Assembly (NCBI GenBank): GCA_023078685.1
Contig: JALGAS010000001.1
Location: 1,860,001 to 1,924,000 of the forward strand
From: Neopestalotiopsis rosae
Lineage: Eukaryota > Ascomycota > Sordariomycetes > Amphisphaeriales > Sporocadaceae
Direction of reading: 5' to 3'
DNA length: 64,000 nt
In this document: piece after piece, positions 11,795 to 22,660 of the stretch
Numbering within the stretch: the first letter of the stretch is position 1
Layout of the letters: every line of letters begins with the position of its first letter
Program-made: the position numbers and the translations under genes
Notes under the pieces: model-generated
What the model saw: the letters and a program-made list of their open reading frames with translations, nothing else
Databases searched by the model: none
Told to the model about the DNA's origin: nothing

Positions 11795-12100
11795 CCGAAG
11801 GAGTGGACCGCCCTCTGAATGCATCGAGGGACACTGGAGCTGAAGAAGTCGGTGCTGGGTGCAGAGCAGCCGGTCATACTCAAAAGCATGGACAACCTGG
11901 CTCTTGTGCTCCACAGTCAGGGGAAGTACGAAGAGGCGGAGGAGATCTACCGAGCTACTATTACGCTTAAAGTGCTAGGACCGTCCCATCCGTTAACTTT
12001 AAGGACTTACAGAAATCTTGAAGAACTTTTAGCCAAAGCTCAGGATGCGTTGGTACAAGATTCTGATTATCCAGAAGACGACGGAGGTATTGCCATATAG
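11795..12100 (+). pseudogene. TPR fragment of an NLR-type protein (second piece)
   Basis: About 95 codons with two TPR units of the NLR type: LELKKSVLGAEQP, then GKYEEAEEIYRATI and the terminal LGPSHPLTLRTYRNLEELL, followed by an acidic tail and a stop. This is the C-terminal end of such a protein without its NB-ARC core. It begins about ten bases after the F-box stop codon. Together with 9964-10040 it is best read as debris of one or more NLR genes. Confidence 0.7.
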
Positions 12101-12264
12101 TTGGGTTATTCAGTTACATACATGTCCATATTCACTGTTTATGATGTCAATTGCCACGAACAGACTGCTATGCTCGAATCCACGACGCTAGATCCACTGA
12201 CTCATTCTTGACGCGGCCATTGCTTGAATGCGTCGATATGGATCACAGTATCATTTCGAAGGCA

Positions 12265-12318
<54 letters not shown>

Positions 12319-12796
12319 AAAAAAAAAAGACCATCGCACTGCGTCCTCGAGTTATTTTCCGACATGTATAACCATTCGAGGCATCGAAGTTCTGCTACTG
12401 TCTGATTTATACCTGCCAAGGACCTAGACAGTATTAGACCCTTGCTTTGGCATATGGAGATACTGTGCTCCACTGTTGCTGACATCCCTCAGGTACAAGC
12501 ACAGAATTGGATCGTAACCTATGCTGACAAGAGATACCAATTTCTCTCTTTTTTTCATACCTTTGCAAAGGAGGGTTTCAGGGGAACGGTTATATTTCTA
12601 GTGAAAGGCTCTGTCCCTCCAGATCTCTGCAAGCATAAAAAACACCTCTCTCAGAATGACAGTTTTTTTTGTCGCCGCCGTGCTCTGTAAGCAGTAATTT
12701 ATCAGGAATCAGGCTGACCACTGAATAAGCATAAGTCTGTAAGCATAATACAGTATCCGGCTGGGGCGAGGTACCTGATTCGTACAGCCCCACCTA
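12101..12796. repeat. Gene-free stretch with a GA microsatellite
   Basis: A (GA)n tract spans about 12270-12314 and runs into an A-rich tail to about 12328. Long frames in several registers across it are simple-sequence artefacts. The remainder has no gene. Confidence 0.85.
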
Positions 12797-12903
12797 CAAA
12801 TGTCAGCTGGGACTGTGTCAGCCCAAAGCTCCAAAATTGGCTGTTGTGAAAGTAAAATCTTCCCCGCAAAAGCGGAAGCCGTTTTCGTTACTCACTGTAT
12901 CAT
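12797..12903 (+). promoter_or_regulatory. Upstream block shared with the CFEM receptor gene
   Basis: Contains GACTGTGTCAGC, AAAATTGG and TTTTCGTTACTCACTGTAT in the same order as the minus-strand block at 7624-7735. It lies about 100-200 bp upstream of the GH64 start. Conservation is patchy but extends for roughly 100 bp. Confidence 0.5.
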
Positions 12904-12994
12904 ACCCCAAATCAGTTTTCGGATTTGCCAAGATGCCAGGAGTAATTTATTATTTAAGGCTAGCAGCCTCCTGACCACCTGAAATCATTAATGG

Positions 12995-14293
12995 TTGGTT
13001 TTTCAATTAGTTATAATGAGACATTATCGGCTAATCTCTATAGTCAAGCTAATCCTGGCCGGTTTGTCGTCGCCCATCTTATCTACTGATCATGGAGGCC
13101 GGTCTAGGCACTTTGGATTTGCACAACGAAATCTCAATCAATCATTGACACTCCAGTTTGTCAATAATCACAAACTTTGCGATCTCAATGCATATGTGAC
13201 TGGCATTAATACTGCGGGCGACATCGTATTCTTGACCGCCTCAGGTACTTGGTACTATCTTACACCACTGAATGGATCAACGCCCACAAAATTGGACGAC
13301 GCTAATATTGCTATTCCTATACCGTATCTGGATGACGAGTCGTCCGCAACTTCTCTGATTTTGCCTGATTATATATCTGCCGGTCGTGTATGGGTCGCTC
13401 AGGGCGAGCTCGAGTTTTTTGCGTTGCGATCCGCGAGCGGCGCGACGATGCTGCAGGAACCATCCGCCTCGAATTTGGAAGATCCATCCACAACAGTCGA
13501 TTGGGGGTTTATAGAGCTAACTTATACGAAGAAAGGTGGCTTATTTGCAAATCTGTCCTTTGTGGATTTTATCGGACTCTCACTCGGCATGATCTTGACA
13601 CTCGATAACGGCGAAGTCCAGATCGTAGAAGGACTCGCAAGTAACGCAGTTGAGCAAGTGTGCGATGAACTGCAGACACAGTCGGATTCGGGTCAAATGC
13701 CATGGAACCAATTATGTGTCTACTCACCTCAAGGCCACCCTCTCCGAACACTATCCCCAAATATCTATGAGACTATCAATCCCGGGGCGACGGATGGCTA
13801 TTACACGGACTACATAGATCGCGTATGGGAGCTATACCTGACGGAAGACCTGATCTTTGACAACGGAGCCAATCAGTCCATTACATGCCGGGTAGCCGCC
13901 AACGATAAGCTCACTTGTGAGGGTGACAACCGCTCCTACAGTCGACCCACGACGGCCGACATCTGGGGTTGTAATACAGGGCCGTTTGCCATTATGGATT
14001 TCGATAATGCCATTCACCGTGCAGTTGTACCGCGCTTATGTGCAGCCTTTGTTCGTACTACTCTCCTCCTACATGGTGGTGAGATACAGCCATCCTTGCC
14101 AAACACAAGTTACTATCTGAGTGGCCCCACCAACCATTATAGCCGAATTGTCCACGAAAACGAATTGGATGGAAAGGGTTACACATTCTCTTATGATGAT
14201 GTCAGTGTTGGTCAAGAGAATGTTGCTGGCATAGTCGCAGGGTCGGGCGCTCTGGTATTGGAAATCCTCATTGGCGGATACGAAAGATCTTGA
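12995..14293 (+). CDS. GH64 endo-beta-1,3-glucanase, secreted
   Basis: A single exon of 432 codons (425 if the second ATG at 13016 is used). The start MRHYRLISIVKLILAGLSS is a signal peptide. The body matches glycoside hydrolase family 64, which has a thaumatin-like barrel: TLQFVNN near the start, YVTGINTAGDIVFL, DWGFIELTY, SFVDFIGLSLGM, GCNTGPFAI, HRAVVPRLCAAF and FSYDDVSVGQENVAG at the end. The enzyme cleaves beta-1,3-glucan outside the cell, in cell-wall turnover, nutrition or competition with other fungi. The length is normal for the family and no defect was seen. A 5'-truncated relative is at 24812-25512. Confidence 0.9.
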   Translation: MVFQLVIMRHYRLISIVKLILAGLSSPILSTDHGGRSRHFGFAQRNLNQSLTLQFVNNHKLCDLNAYVTGINTAGDIVFLTASGTWYYLTPLNGSTPTKLDDANIAIPIPYLDDESSATSLILPDYISAGRVWVAQGELEFFALRSASGATMLQEPSASNLEDPSTTVDWGFIELTYTKKGGLFANLSFVDFIGLSLGMILTLDNGEVQIVEGLASNAVEQVCDELQTQSDSGQMPWNQLCVYSPQGHPLRTLSPNIYETINPGATDGYYTDYIDRVWELYLTEDLIFDNGANQSITCRVAANDKLTCEGDNRSYSRPTTADIWGCNTGPFAIMDFDNAIHRAVVPRLCAAFVRTTLLLHGGEIQPSLPNTSYYLSGPTNHYSRIVHENELDGKGYTFSYDDVSVGQENVAGIVAGSGALVLEILIGGYERS

Positions 14294-15770
14294 CGGAAGT
14301 TGTGCTGTTTTTCTTTGGCTGCTTTTCTGTTTCTTGTTCATTCTTTGTGCCTTTTGTCTATATTTCTTTGATTAGTATTCACATTATGCCACTAAGGAAG
14401 AGCCGGTTGTGTTATTCTTTGTTTCCTTCTGCAGTTTCATTTTTGCAGTCATACTTGATCATTCACTAACGTGTGGTTACAAACTTGGTAGTGACGAAAA
14501 TCACATTTCGCTGAAGACTTTGATTGCCGCATTTGCATGCTCCATGGTCGGTGGATAAGACAAGTAGCTGAAGCAAACTACAATCTAACCAGGAGTTCAA
14601 TGCAAATCCCCTAAAGTAATAACTCTAACAGAAGGACCCCCTGGATCAGAGCAATGACCAACCCTGTGATGTGGAAAGAAAGATGCAAGATCTATGAGAG
14701 CTTGATCTAGACGGATCGCATTGTTTTTTCAACTACTCCGTGTGATCCTTTCTCACTTGTTCCCACTCAAAATAGCTTCGACTTCTCATAGACGCTATAC
14801 GGGCTGAGGCCCGCATTCCAGTCCAATAGAAGTAATATCTCAATCTCCATGAATCTGACATCATCCAGCGTAAACCAGAAGAGTGTGTCGTTGTAAATCA
14901 TTCGACTCTCCTCTGCCCATAGGCGATTCGTGGATGAGAAGTCATCAAGATACTTCGAGGCGATGAGTACAACTGAGTACAACTGCCAGGAAAATTCGAT
15001 GTGCAGTGCACTTCAAGATTTTCTTGTGAGATTGTATCTTGGACTTCAAGCGACCGAGGTACACAGTGGCCGGTAGTAATATGATAGGCGATATACGAAG
15101 TCGGTATACCACGTGGTCGATGAAGCAGCTCAGCGGTGGAGGTGTGGCTGAGCCTATTGGTCGTACTGATGTATCGAAGCAAGCATCTATTGGCATAACA
15201 TCGATCGTTGCCTGGGTTAAGCGATCGACAAGATGCTGGCTTAGAGGCACGTGAGCCAGCATGTCTCTGTAGATACAGTCGCTATATCGGTTTTGGTAAG
15301 ATGGAAGATCCTTCGTTGCCGATTGGTGTATACCATCCTCTTCTTCACCAGGTTGTGTCGTCTTTTTGTTTAATTCTAATAGCCGTGGAACTCTCAGAAT
15401 AGACCACATGGCAACTAAGCGGATGCGGCCGTGTCAGCATTTGATGTGAACATGTGAAATTCTTGGTTTCTGCTGGAAGTATGGGTGCTGCAATACATGC
15501 AAGTTCCCAGTCCTTGCCGGTCCTGCAGCGATTGGGGAATGTTCGCGATCCCTTATTTCCAATATATCTAGCTCCATTCATGACGCTTTTGATTTCAAGA
15601 CACTGGCCAGTCGCAAATCTTGCCCCAAAAGTAGCTCGATTCGAAGTGCAGGAATTGGAAAGATCACACATATGCACTCATTTGAAATATTGTGAAAACA
15701 CTCCATTTCTGGCGTTTCTTGGGAGGTAGATCCGAAAACAACATTGCAGGTTTTGTGTGTCCGTTTTATT
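13593..15770 (+). repeat. Segmental duplication, copy A
   Basis: This interval, from within the GH64 gene through the cyclin and its upstream region, recurs about 11 kb away at 24538-26870. Copy A is in the simple order GH64 3' part, spacer (about 14415-14565), cyclin, cyclin upstream region. In copy B the GH64-spacer part is inverted and the spacer occurs twice. Identity is high across the shared parts, with scattered substitutions. Confidence 0.85.
14767..15409 (-). pseudogene. Cyclin-like gene, frameshifted (copy A)
   Basis: The N-terminal frame (15409 down to 14945) and C-terminal frame (14982 down to 14767) correspond to the two parts of the intact cyclin at 25865-26503. They are separated by a perfect 10-bp tandem duplication, GAGTACAACT, at 14965-14974 and 14975-14984. 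The intact copy has this string once. The duplication shifts the frame in the middle of the cyclin box, just before ASKYLDDFSSTNRLWAEE, and leads to an early stop. Apart from this the gene is well preserved, so the lesion is probably young. Confidence 0.85.
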
Positions 15771-15996
15771 CCATCAAGCTAGACTGTAGTTGCACTGTAC
15801 TGTCGCTTCGGCCCTCGAGGTACCGTAATATGAACGCCTAAAATGCTAGCTTGTTGGCCAAAACACCCCTCTGCGATATATAATGCTTCGACCCGGGCAC
15901 AGAGTCCGGTCTATACCACTAGTACACGGTACTCTTTATCTTGTTGACATCGCCCTCACCCATCTATTGATACTTCACCAATCCCACAGCTCAGAC

Positions 15997-16802
15997 ATGT
16001 CGCTTCAATCCGTTAATTTCCCTAAACATGGCCCTGCGCATCTCGTCTCTCGCGTTGACCAAAATCCCGCATCTTGCCGTGCGCCATCGCTGTACTTGCC
16101 TCACCAACCCCAAGCATCCTTATTCCGGGCAGTGCTCCATGTCCCACATACATATCTAAATGGTCTGCTCGGTAATGTCGAGGGTGCCAACGCCAAAGTC
16201 TACCCTGTGAACAGCAATACGGATATTTCATGCGCCCAGCCGTATGTTCTATTCAAATGCGTTGATACCTGTGATGGTCAAGGCGGCACATACTTTTACT
16301 TCTTGTTGGACTTGGGCATACTTGAGACGCGTTTTACAATGCGAGGCTCTGGCGTCACGCTTGCTTTGAGGTTCGAAATTTCCATGCTTAATCACCCGCC
16401 CGAAATGGAAATTGTCCATGTTGATGTTGGCGAGTGGCACTTCGGCAATGTTGTCGGGAGATTGAAGAAGCCAGATTGTACATGTACCGAGCTCAATCAT
16501 TCGTGGCTAAGCAGATTGATGCTTAGCACGGAGACGCCACGAAAACACGCGGCCGCAAAGCTACGCTGTATGGCAGCAAGTATCAGGGAGCGGCGCAGAG
16601 GTAAGCATATATTTCTCCCTATTCTTGCAGCTTGGCTAAAATTTCTACAGCAAACGAGAGTCTATTCCGAGATTTAATGAAGATGAGACTCTCTGTTTTC
16701 CTGTTCTTCCACCGGGTCACTGGGTGGCAGTTGGGTGCGAAGATGCACAAATCAGACGCGACGGAAGAGAAACCCCTGCTAAGTTGCGACCATTCTTATT
16801 GA
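15997..16802 (+). CDS. Hypothetical protein, two exons
   Basis: Exons 15997-16600 and 16651-16802 join through a GTAAGC donor and a TTCTACAG acceptor in matching phase, giving about 251 residues. The earlier in-frame ATG at 15883 lies only a few bases after the TATA-like string GATATATAAT (about 15875), so it is probably untranslated leader. I recognise no domain. The product is soluble, with several cysteines in the centre (LFKCVDTCDGQGG, KKPDCTCTE) and a basic C-terminal third containing RERRR. Family and function are unknown. Confidence 0.5.
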
Positions 16803-17253
16803 TTTGCAAAAATGGTGTGCCCATACGTACTCGATACCGGACCTTCGATCAGACACAGGAAGAACTAAGTAATGGACTGAGAGGTTTTATTGTTCTTTCA
16901 ACCATTAAATTACTAGAATATGGAGCGATATATGTCAGCAGCGCAAATCCGAAGCAGGAGAATTCGTCGAAGTCGAGAAAAGAGCAGCTCTGATCTATAT
17001 TAGACCAAGAGCATAGATCATGCGTTGTCTGACTTGAGCATCAATTCAAAATCTGACATCGTCGGTGGGATGGCATACCATCTCCATTATCTCGAATTGA
17101 CTCATAATTTTGCGCATGCTGACGTAAAAAAGAAAGATGTTCACAAGTGGAAAGTCTATTCTGTGTGACTGTTGACTGACTACATCCTCCTAGGGCGGTT
17201 CTCAATTGTCGTAGGCACAAGTTGCATGGATTGCCCATATCTTCTCATGAGTG
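16803..17253. other. Gene-free stretch between convergent genes
   Basis: Nothing recognisable. It separates the 3' ends of the unknown two-exon gene and the Zn2Cys6 regulator. Confidence 0.4.
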
Positions 17254-18244
17254 TCATGTATCCCAGCCGTAACCTGAATAGAACGCAGGATCATAACATT
17301 CGAGCATGATGTCGGGGTTGGAATAAGACATTATGTGTGTTTGGGGCGTATCAAATTCCCATTTGACGAGGCCTTGACTGATTATCATGCCTGCCATCTC
17401 CATATTCATTTGCTGCATGAATTGTGAACTTCCATTCATGGAGGTTAGCGTTCCCATATCCTGTATTGGGTAGAATGTCTGGTTTGACGGCTGGTCCGAG
17501 AGCAGTGCAATAGGATCTAGTTCGTTGGATAGCGCACTCGTATAGAAATCGCTGCAAGAGTGGAAGCTCTGGGGCGACCGAGGTTGGAAATTTTGGTTCG
17601 CCATTATCGCTTTCCGGGAGTGTTGCTCAGAGTCCGAAAGGTCAAGCTCAGACGAGCCGACACATTCTCTTCGATCACGTATCGACTCGGTCTCGGTCTT
17701 GATAATTGTAGGTAGAGATTCGTGGTTCATCTGCTGATGCAGCTCTATCTCAGTAGCCAATCTCGAAAGACCAGCCTCGTCTTCGGGAAAGATAGTGTGA
17801 GGAGGTAAATCAATATCTTCGGCGGGGCGAATCGATCCGAGCAGAGTGACAATATTGTGGATAACAGGCTGGCCACCATCATTGAGCTCGGGCTCGGCAA
17901 GATCCCATTGCTCACCATTGCGCACCATGGCGTACAACTTTTGTACGGTGGCGATCAGAGCAAGCTGTGTGTTTTCCAATACCTCGCCATAGCTGTAGGT
18001 GAGTTAGTATCGAAACGCGCCGGTACCTTGTTGCGGAATTATGCACAACTCACCCTGGAGGTAACTGCTTATACTCTTTCTTCTCTCTTCTACCCACCGT
18101 ACATACGGACCCGTCGTCCTTGCACCGCTTGCAGGGAAACTCTCCGTCACACTTGTTCTTTTTTTGCCTGCACCTTTGGCAAGCTCTCAACACCCTTTTA
18201 CGCACCCTGTTCATCTTGAAGCCGTGAGGGCGAGAGCAGTGCAT
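17254..18244 (-). CDS. Zn2Cys6 transcription factor
   Basis: Two exons on the minus strand: 18244-18054 and 17992-17254, with donor GTGAGT, acceptor CCTACAG and consistent phase; about 309 residues. The N-terminus carries a complete binuclear zinc cluster, ACQRCRQKKNKC then PCKRC and a final cysteine, with spacing C-x2-C-x6-C-x5-C-x2-C-x6-C, preceded by basic residues. After the intron, YGEVLENTQLALIATVQKL starts a conserved region also seen in other small fungal regulators of this type. The C-terminal half is acidic and rich in Asn, Gln and Ser, as in activation domains. A later ATG (MNRVRKRVLRAC) is an alternative start. It is divergent from the transporter at 19573. Confidence 0.88.
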
Positions 18245-19572
18245 GATGCTGCACCGGCGAATGTGAGGACTGGGTAGCCCGTTTTAAGTTTAGATGTACG
18301 GGCTTGACTGATTTGAAGCTCGACGCTTTATTAGAAGTGTTAGTTTCAGCAAACGGGGACGGGTCAATAGGAAAGATGCTTAGATTTCCAGGCTTGTATC
18401 CTTCCCGTCAGATATATGCGTGTCTCGTTCAGCATGCTTTATAAGACCCCATAACAGGCATACAAACACCACTAGTGCTCGGCAGTGCAAATTCGAAAGC
18501 ATGGCCGGCGTAGCTATTCCAAACCAACAGAGTGGCTATACTTACAGAGTATTGGACAGGCTATGGAATGCGGGGACAAGGTGCAGGGAACTTCTGCATG
18601 TTTGTTGCCTGATATGGGGATGTTGGCATGCATTGGGCAAGGACCACACAGTAAGTTACAGCCCAAGTTACTTTCGATAAGCCATGTAGTCATGGCCACG
18701 CATCCTTGAAGAAGAACGAACATGTGTTGGCGGTCATGGATGGTAAACAGTCTGGAGCCGGCTTCCAAGGCTGCCTACCCACAGGTATGAACAACGCGAC
18801 GGTGATGTGAGGAGGAAAGCAGAAGTCAAGGGAAGAAGACTGCTATTCCCAACTCCAAGGCGAAACTCGCTGTGAGAATCCATTCATCTGCACTCCATCA
18901 GTGTTATATGGTGAGGACGACCCAAGTGCATCTGTTCTTCATTCCTCGCCAAATGGTGTGAACAATCAAGTTCTGGACTCCTTTATCTTTTTCATGTGCG
19001 ATCCTGGCATAGTGCTGACAGCCACGAGCTACTGTGCACTACGTCGATGTGTTCGCCAACTTGACTCGATCGGCCAGTTATTCGACTTGCCCGTGCCATG
19101 TTTGCTTGGCGGGTGGATCATACGTCCGCAAACCGTAGAAATTGTGGGCCTTAACTCCGGCATCCCGGACGTAGTCCGAGGAGTCCATAGTGCGTCTCCC
19201 TGTGATCCGGTAAGAGTGGCAATAGCAACAGGGGTTTGGTCTGTCCGATACGGGGCTTATGACCGCACTCCGCTGCGCTGGCGTCATTTTAATCATTAGA
19301 ATGTTTGCTCAAGCACAGAGCAATTAAAGAGCTTTGATTCGCCTTCTTTGAGTCAGATGCTGTCAATCAAGGTTGCAAAACAAACCTTGTCTGTCGAGAT
19401 CATAATTAGTGCGCATTTTTTGAATGTTTGCATGGATGCCTAATCGCTTGCTTGTGGGTTACCAATCGATACCACCTAGAAGTCTATATAAGTGACAGTC
19501 CCATGAAATACAAAAACTGTGCATTCTGATTTTCAAATCAGCACAGCCAGTCGAAACATCATTTCCGGCAAC
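18245..19572. other. Long intergenic stretch between regulator and transporter
   Basis: About 1.3 kb without a supported gene, between the divergent regulator and transporter. Frames such as 18901-19299 are short and motif-free. It presumably contains both promoters; the 100 bases before 19573 are AT-rich, with a TATATAAG string near 19484. Confidence 0.4.
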
Positions 19573-21541
19573 ATGTCCCAATCAATCAGAAAAGTCGGGC
19601 CATTGCTTTTTTGTGGCAATGCGTTGTTTTCCTTGATCGACGGTAAGAGAAGACACAATTCATTTTTTACACCTCGCTTCTTACTCTTCTTCCCTTTTTC
19701 GGCGATCAACTGCATCTTGCACCTTGGTATGATCAATGACTGAGAAATCCCACCAGGCTATAATACCAGTAATATTGCCAACGTCCAAGTCCCTATCTTC
19801 AATGCTTTTGGCAAGATCCAGATGCTGCCTTGGCTGAACTTGGTCTATGCTCTGGCTGGTGTGGCATTTGTCCCGGTGGTCAGGAAGCTTTCGAGTGTCT
19901 GCAAGCCGAAAACGCTCGGCATCGTTGGAACGATGTTCAGCATGCTTGGTTCCCTATTCGCAGGTTTCGCCACAAATATGGAGACAATCATATTCGGCCG
20001 AGTTATCCTGGCTATAGGCTCTGTGATCTTTGATCAAATGTAAGGCTTCTAGTGCTTAGGTACCAAACGCTAATAAGCCAAAGCGCCCTCTTCGAAAACG
20101 TACAAATCGTCCCTCGTAGCGAGTTCACCAAGCTCCAGGCATTAATTGGCATTTTCTTCCCATTGGGCCTGTTCGTGGGCCCGTTGGTCAGTGGGGTCTT
20201 TGCTGAGGCCAAACACGCGACCTGGCGCTGGGTATGCAACGGATAAAGCAAATCATATATCCAAGTGGCTGACACATTCTAGACTTTTTTCATCGTCATC
20301 CCAGTGCTCATGATTGCCGCAGTACTGCTAATCATGGGCTACGAGAGTCATTCGCTGCGGTCGGATGAACCGACAGCCGAGAAACAGGTTAGTATATAAT
20401 CCACGGTCACGCGTCACTACTGACACGCAAGCAGCGAAGAGAAAGTAAAACCGATTCAATAAGTAAACATGACAGTCGAGACGAAGCTTTCAAGAGATCG
20501 GAGTGGATTGGGATTGTCTCATGGATGACCTTTTTCATCCTTTTTGGGCTAGGTTGCACGTTCTCGGGTCCTGTATGGGCTTGGACGTCTGCTCCCACAA
20601 TCGTGGTGTGGATCCTACTTGATCTCGTGGCCGGAATCTTAACCGCCTACACGCTTCTGCAACTCACGAGGATTCGTCGAGGAGAACGACAGGACACGGC
20701 AATTCCAATTATTGTCGCCCGCCACTCTGGGGTATTCTTTTCGGAATTGTGTGTTTTTCTTGCTTCGATCGTATGCGGAACCACTTTGTACTATACGCCA
20801 ATTTACTTCACTCTTGTACACCGAGATAACGCCTTCGACGCTGCAAAGCACTTGCTGCCATTCGCCGGAGCCTTCGTCATGGCGATGCCAGCATCCAGCT
20901 ATCTCGTCAAGGCAATGTCTTGCCAACGTCTGCTTGTCGTCATCGGAGCAGCTCTCCTGACGATTGGCGCGAGTCTTCAGCAGAGAATCACAGTTGATGC
21001 TTCGATCCACTCTGTCATGGGATACGAAGCCATCATTGGTGCTGGGGTTGGGCTGATGTGGCAAAGCACACTCACCATGTCTGCGAAAGTTCTGGAATCT
21101 ATGGACAGTCAAATTTCTCGTGACCGGCAAAGAGATATCATCGCTCTTCATAAAGTGGCACAGACGAGTGGCGTTGCTGTCGGCGTAGGCATAGCCGGTG
21201 CCGTTTACTACAATGTTGGGGTCCAGCTTCTTCAGTCTCTGATGTTCCCAGAAGATATATCCGCTCAGGATCTGCGTGGGCTGCTTGCTGGAGAAAACTC
21301 AGCTCTCTTGATGAAGCACCCGGAGTTATATGCAGGCGTGCTGGAGGCCATGATGAGAACAATTCGACGATGCTTCTATATCAACATTGTTGCCGGTGCT
21401 CTATGCTTGGCTTCTTCGAGTTTCATAAGCTTAAAAAGTGCTTTCGGGCACTACGTCTCCGGTCAGGGACCAAATGGCAGCGGTTGCGAATCCTTCAAGA
21501 CTGTGGATCTCGAGGTTTGGCGCAATAGAGTTCACGGGTGA
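19573..21541 (+). CDS. Major facilitator superfamily transporter (DHA2-like), paralogue
   Basis: Five exons: 19573-19642, 19757-20039, 20078-20231, 20283-20387 and 20432-21541; about 573 residues. It parallels the transporter at 2530-4352 in sequence (YNTSNIANVQV, then GPLVSG as motif C, then YEAIIGAGVGLMW in the second half). It shares three introns: after the first span in phase 1, after QM/QI in phase 2, and after TWRW in phase 0. A fourth intron (20388-20431) is extra. Its acceptor is a tandem NAGNAG site, so products may differ by one residue. For the second intron an acceptor at 20059 would also stay in frame. Probable exporter; substrate unknown. Confidence 0.88.
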
Positions 21542-22660
21542 AGGTGTGCCCAGGGAGAATCTTAGGTACTAGTTGCGTTTACGATTTGGTTTGGCATGAT
21601 CGTATATTGTTTTGTTAAGAGTCATTGTAGCATACGAGGAAGAGACAGGTTATGTATCAAGTCAAATGGTGTGCATACGTTTGAGTTTAGAGTTTAGAAC
21701 TGAATTAGGACATTTCAATCCAGAACTGATGCATCTCACCCTATATGACCTAGAACCATCGGGCACGGATAGCGGTATGGCTTCGGATATGGTGAAAGGA
21801 AAAGAAAATTCTAGGGGCAATGATCTACCATGCCCTTTGCCGTCCTCATGTAAGCGCTTTCTGTGATATGGATGGGGTTTGGGCATACCTTCTGATGATA
21901 GTTAGCCATGAACAATACCATATCTCTCAGGGCCGGCAGGCTAGTAGACTAGAACTTTAGTTAATGGAAAGGAGTACAGCGGGATGTGGTTATAAGATCT
22001 ACATTCACCAGGCAGGTCTCTGTTCCGTTGCTCCTTTTCCTGGGAAGGATATACAGTGCCGGCACTATTCAATTGCCTCTTCCAACTGTGCAAGCTGTGG
22101 CAATATTTCTCAATATGTTGCTGCGCACTGCAAGAAGGAGTGCACTCTGGAAACTGTAAAGTGAACCTCGCCTGTAAATGAAGAACTTAAGTTGTGGACC
22201 TAAACCCCGGGACCCGGTGAAATGTGGGCCTAAGCTCCGGCGCTCCGGATGTAGACCTCGAAGTCTACAGTCTCCAAGCTCGGTACACAACAGGCAAAGG
22301 AGATAAGACCCATTTTTTCATTCTAGTCTGTCATTTGTCGCTCAATACCTCAGCTAACAAGTTCCGATCTCAGGGCCTATCGCGCCACTGGAGAATTATA
22401 GTTTCGGGGACAATCACGGCAGTTGGGCAGATACTACGATAAATCATTAAAGGCGGGTGGTATTATAGATTCTAGTGACAGAAGGATCTATCAAATCACC
22501 CTGGCGGACAGCATACTCTTTTCCGCAATCAGGAAATAGAAATGACGCGCCAGTATTGCATTGCATAAATAATCTTGTCCCGATGCTATGGTTTTTTGAA
22601 CCACCTCACCCCGTTATTCACTTTTTCCTAATCCCCTCCTCAGAGAAACTACGGATCAGA
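21542..22660. other. Gene-free stretch
   Basis: No supported gene. A GC-rich string around 22200-22260 resembles the complement of one near 2040-2090. The part just before 22661 is the presumed leader of the next gene. Confidence 0.35.

Noticed and set aside
12224..12485. Arg-Glu or Leu-Ser repeat proteins
   Set aside because: These are translations of the GA microsatellite in different frames.
15345..15677. A gene upstream of the cyclin (also in copy B)
   Set aside because: The frame is conserved between the copies only because the DNA is duplicated. It has no motif and is better explained as cyclin promoter.
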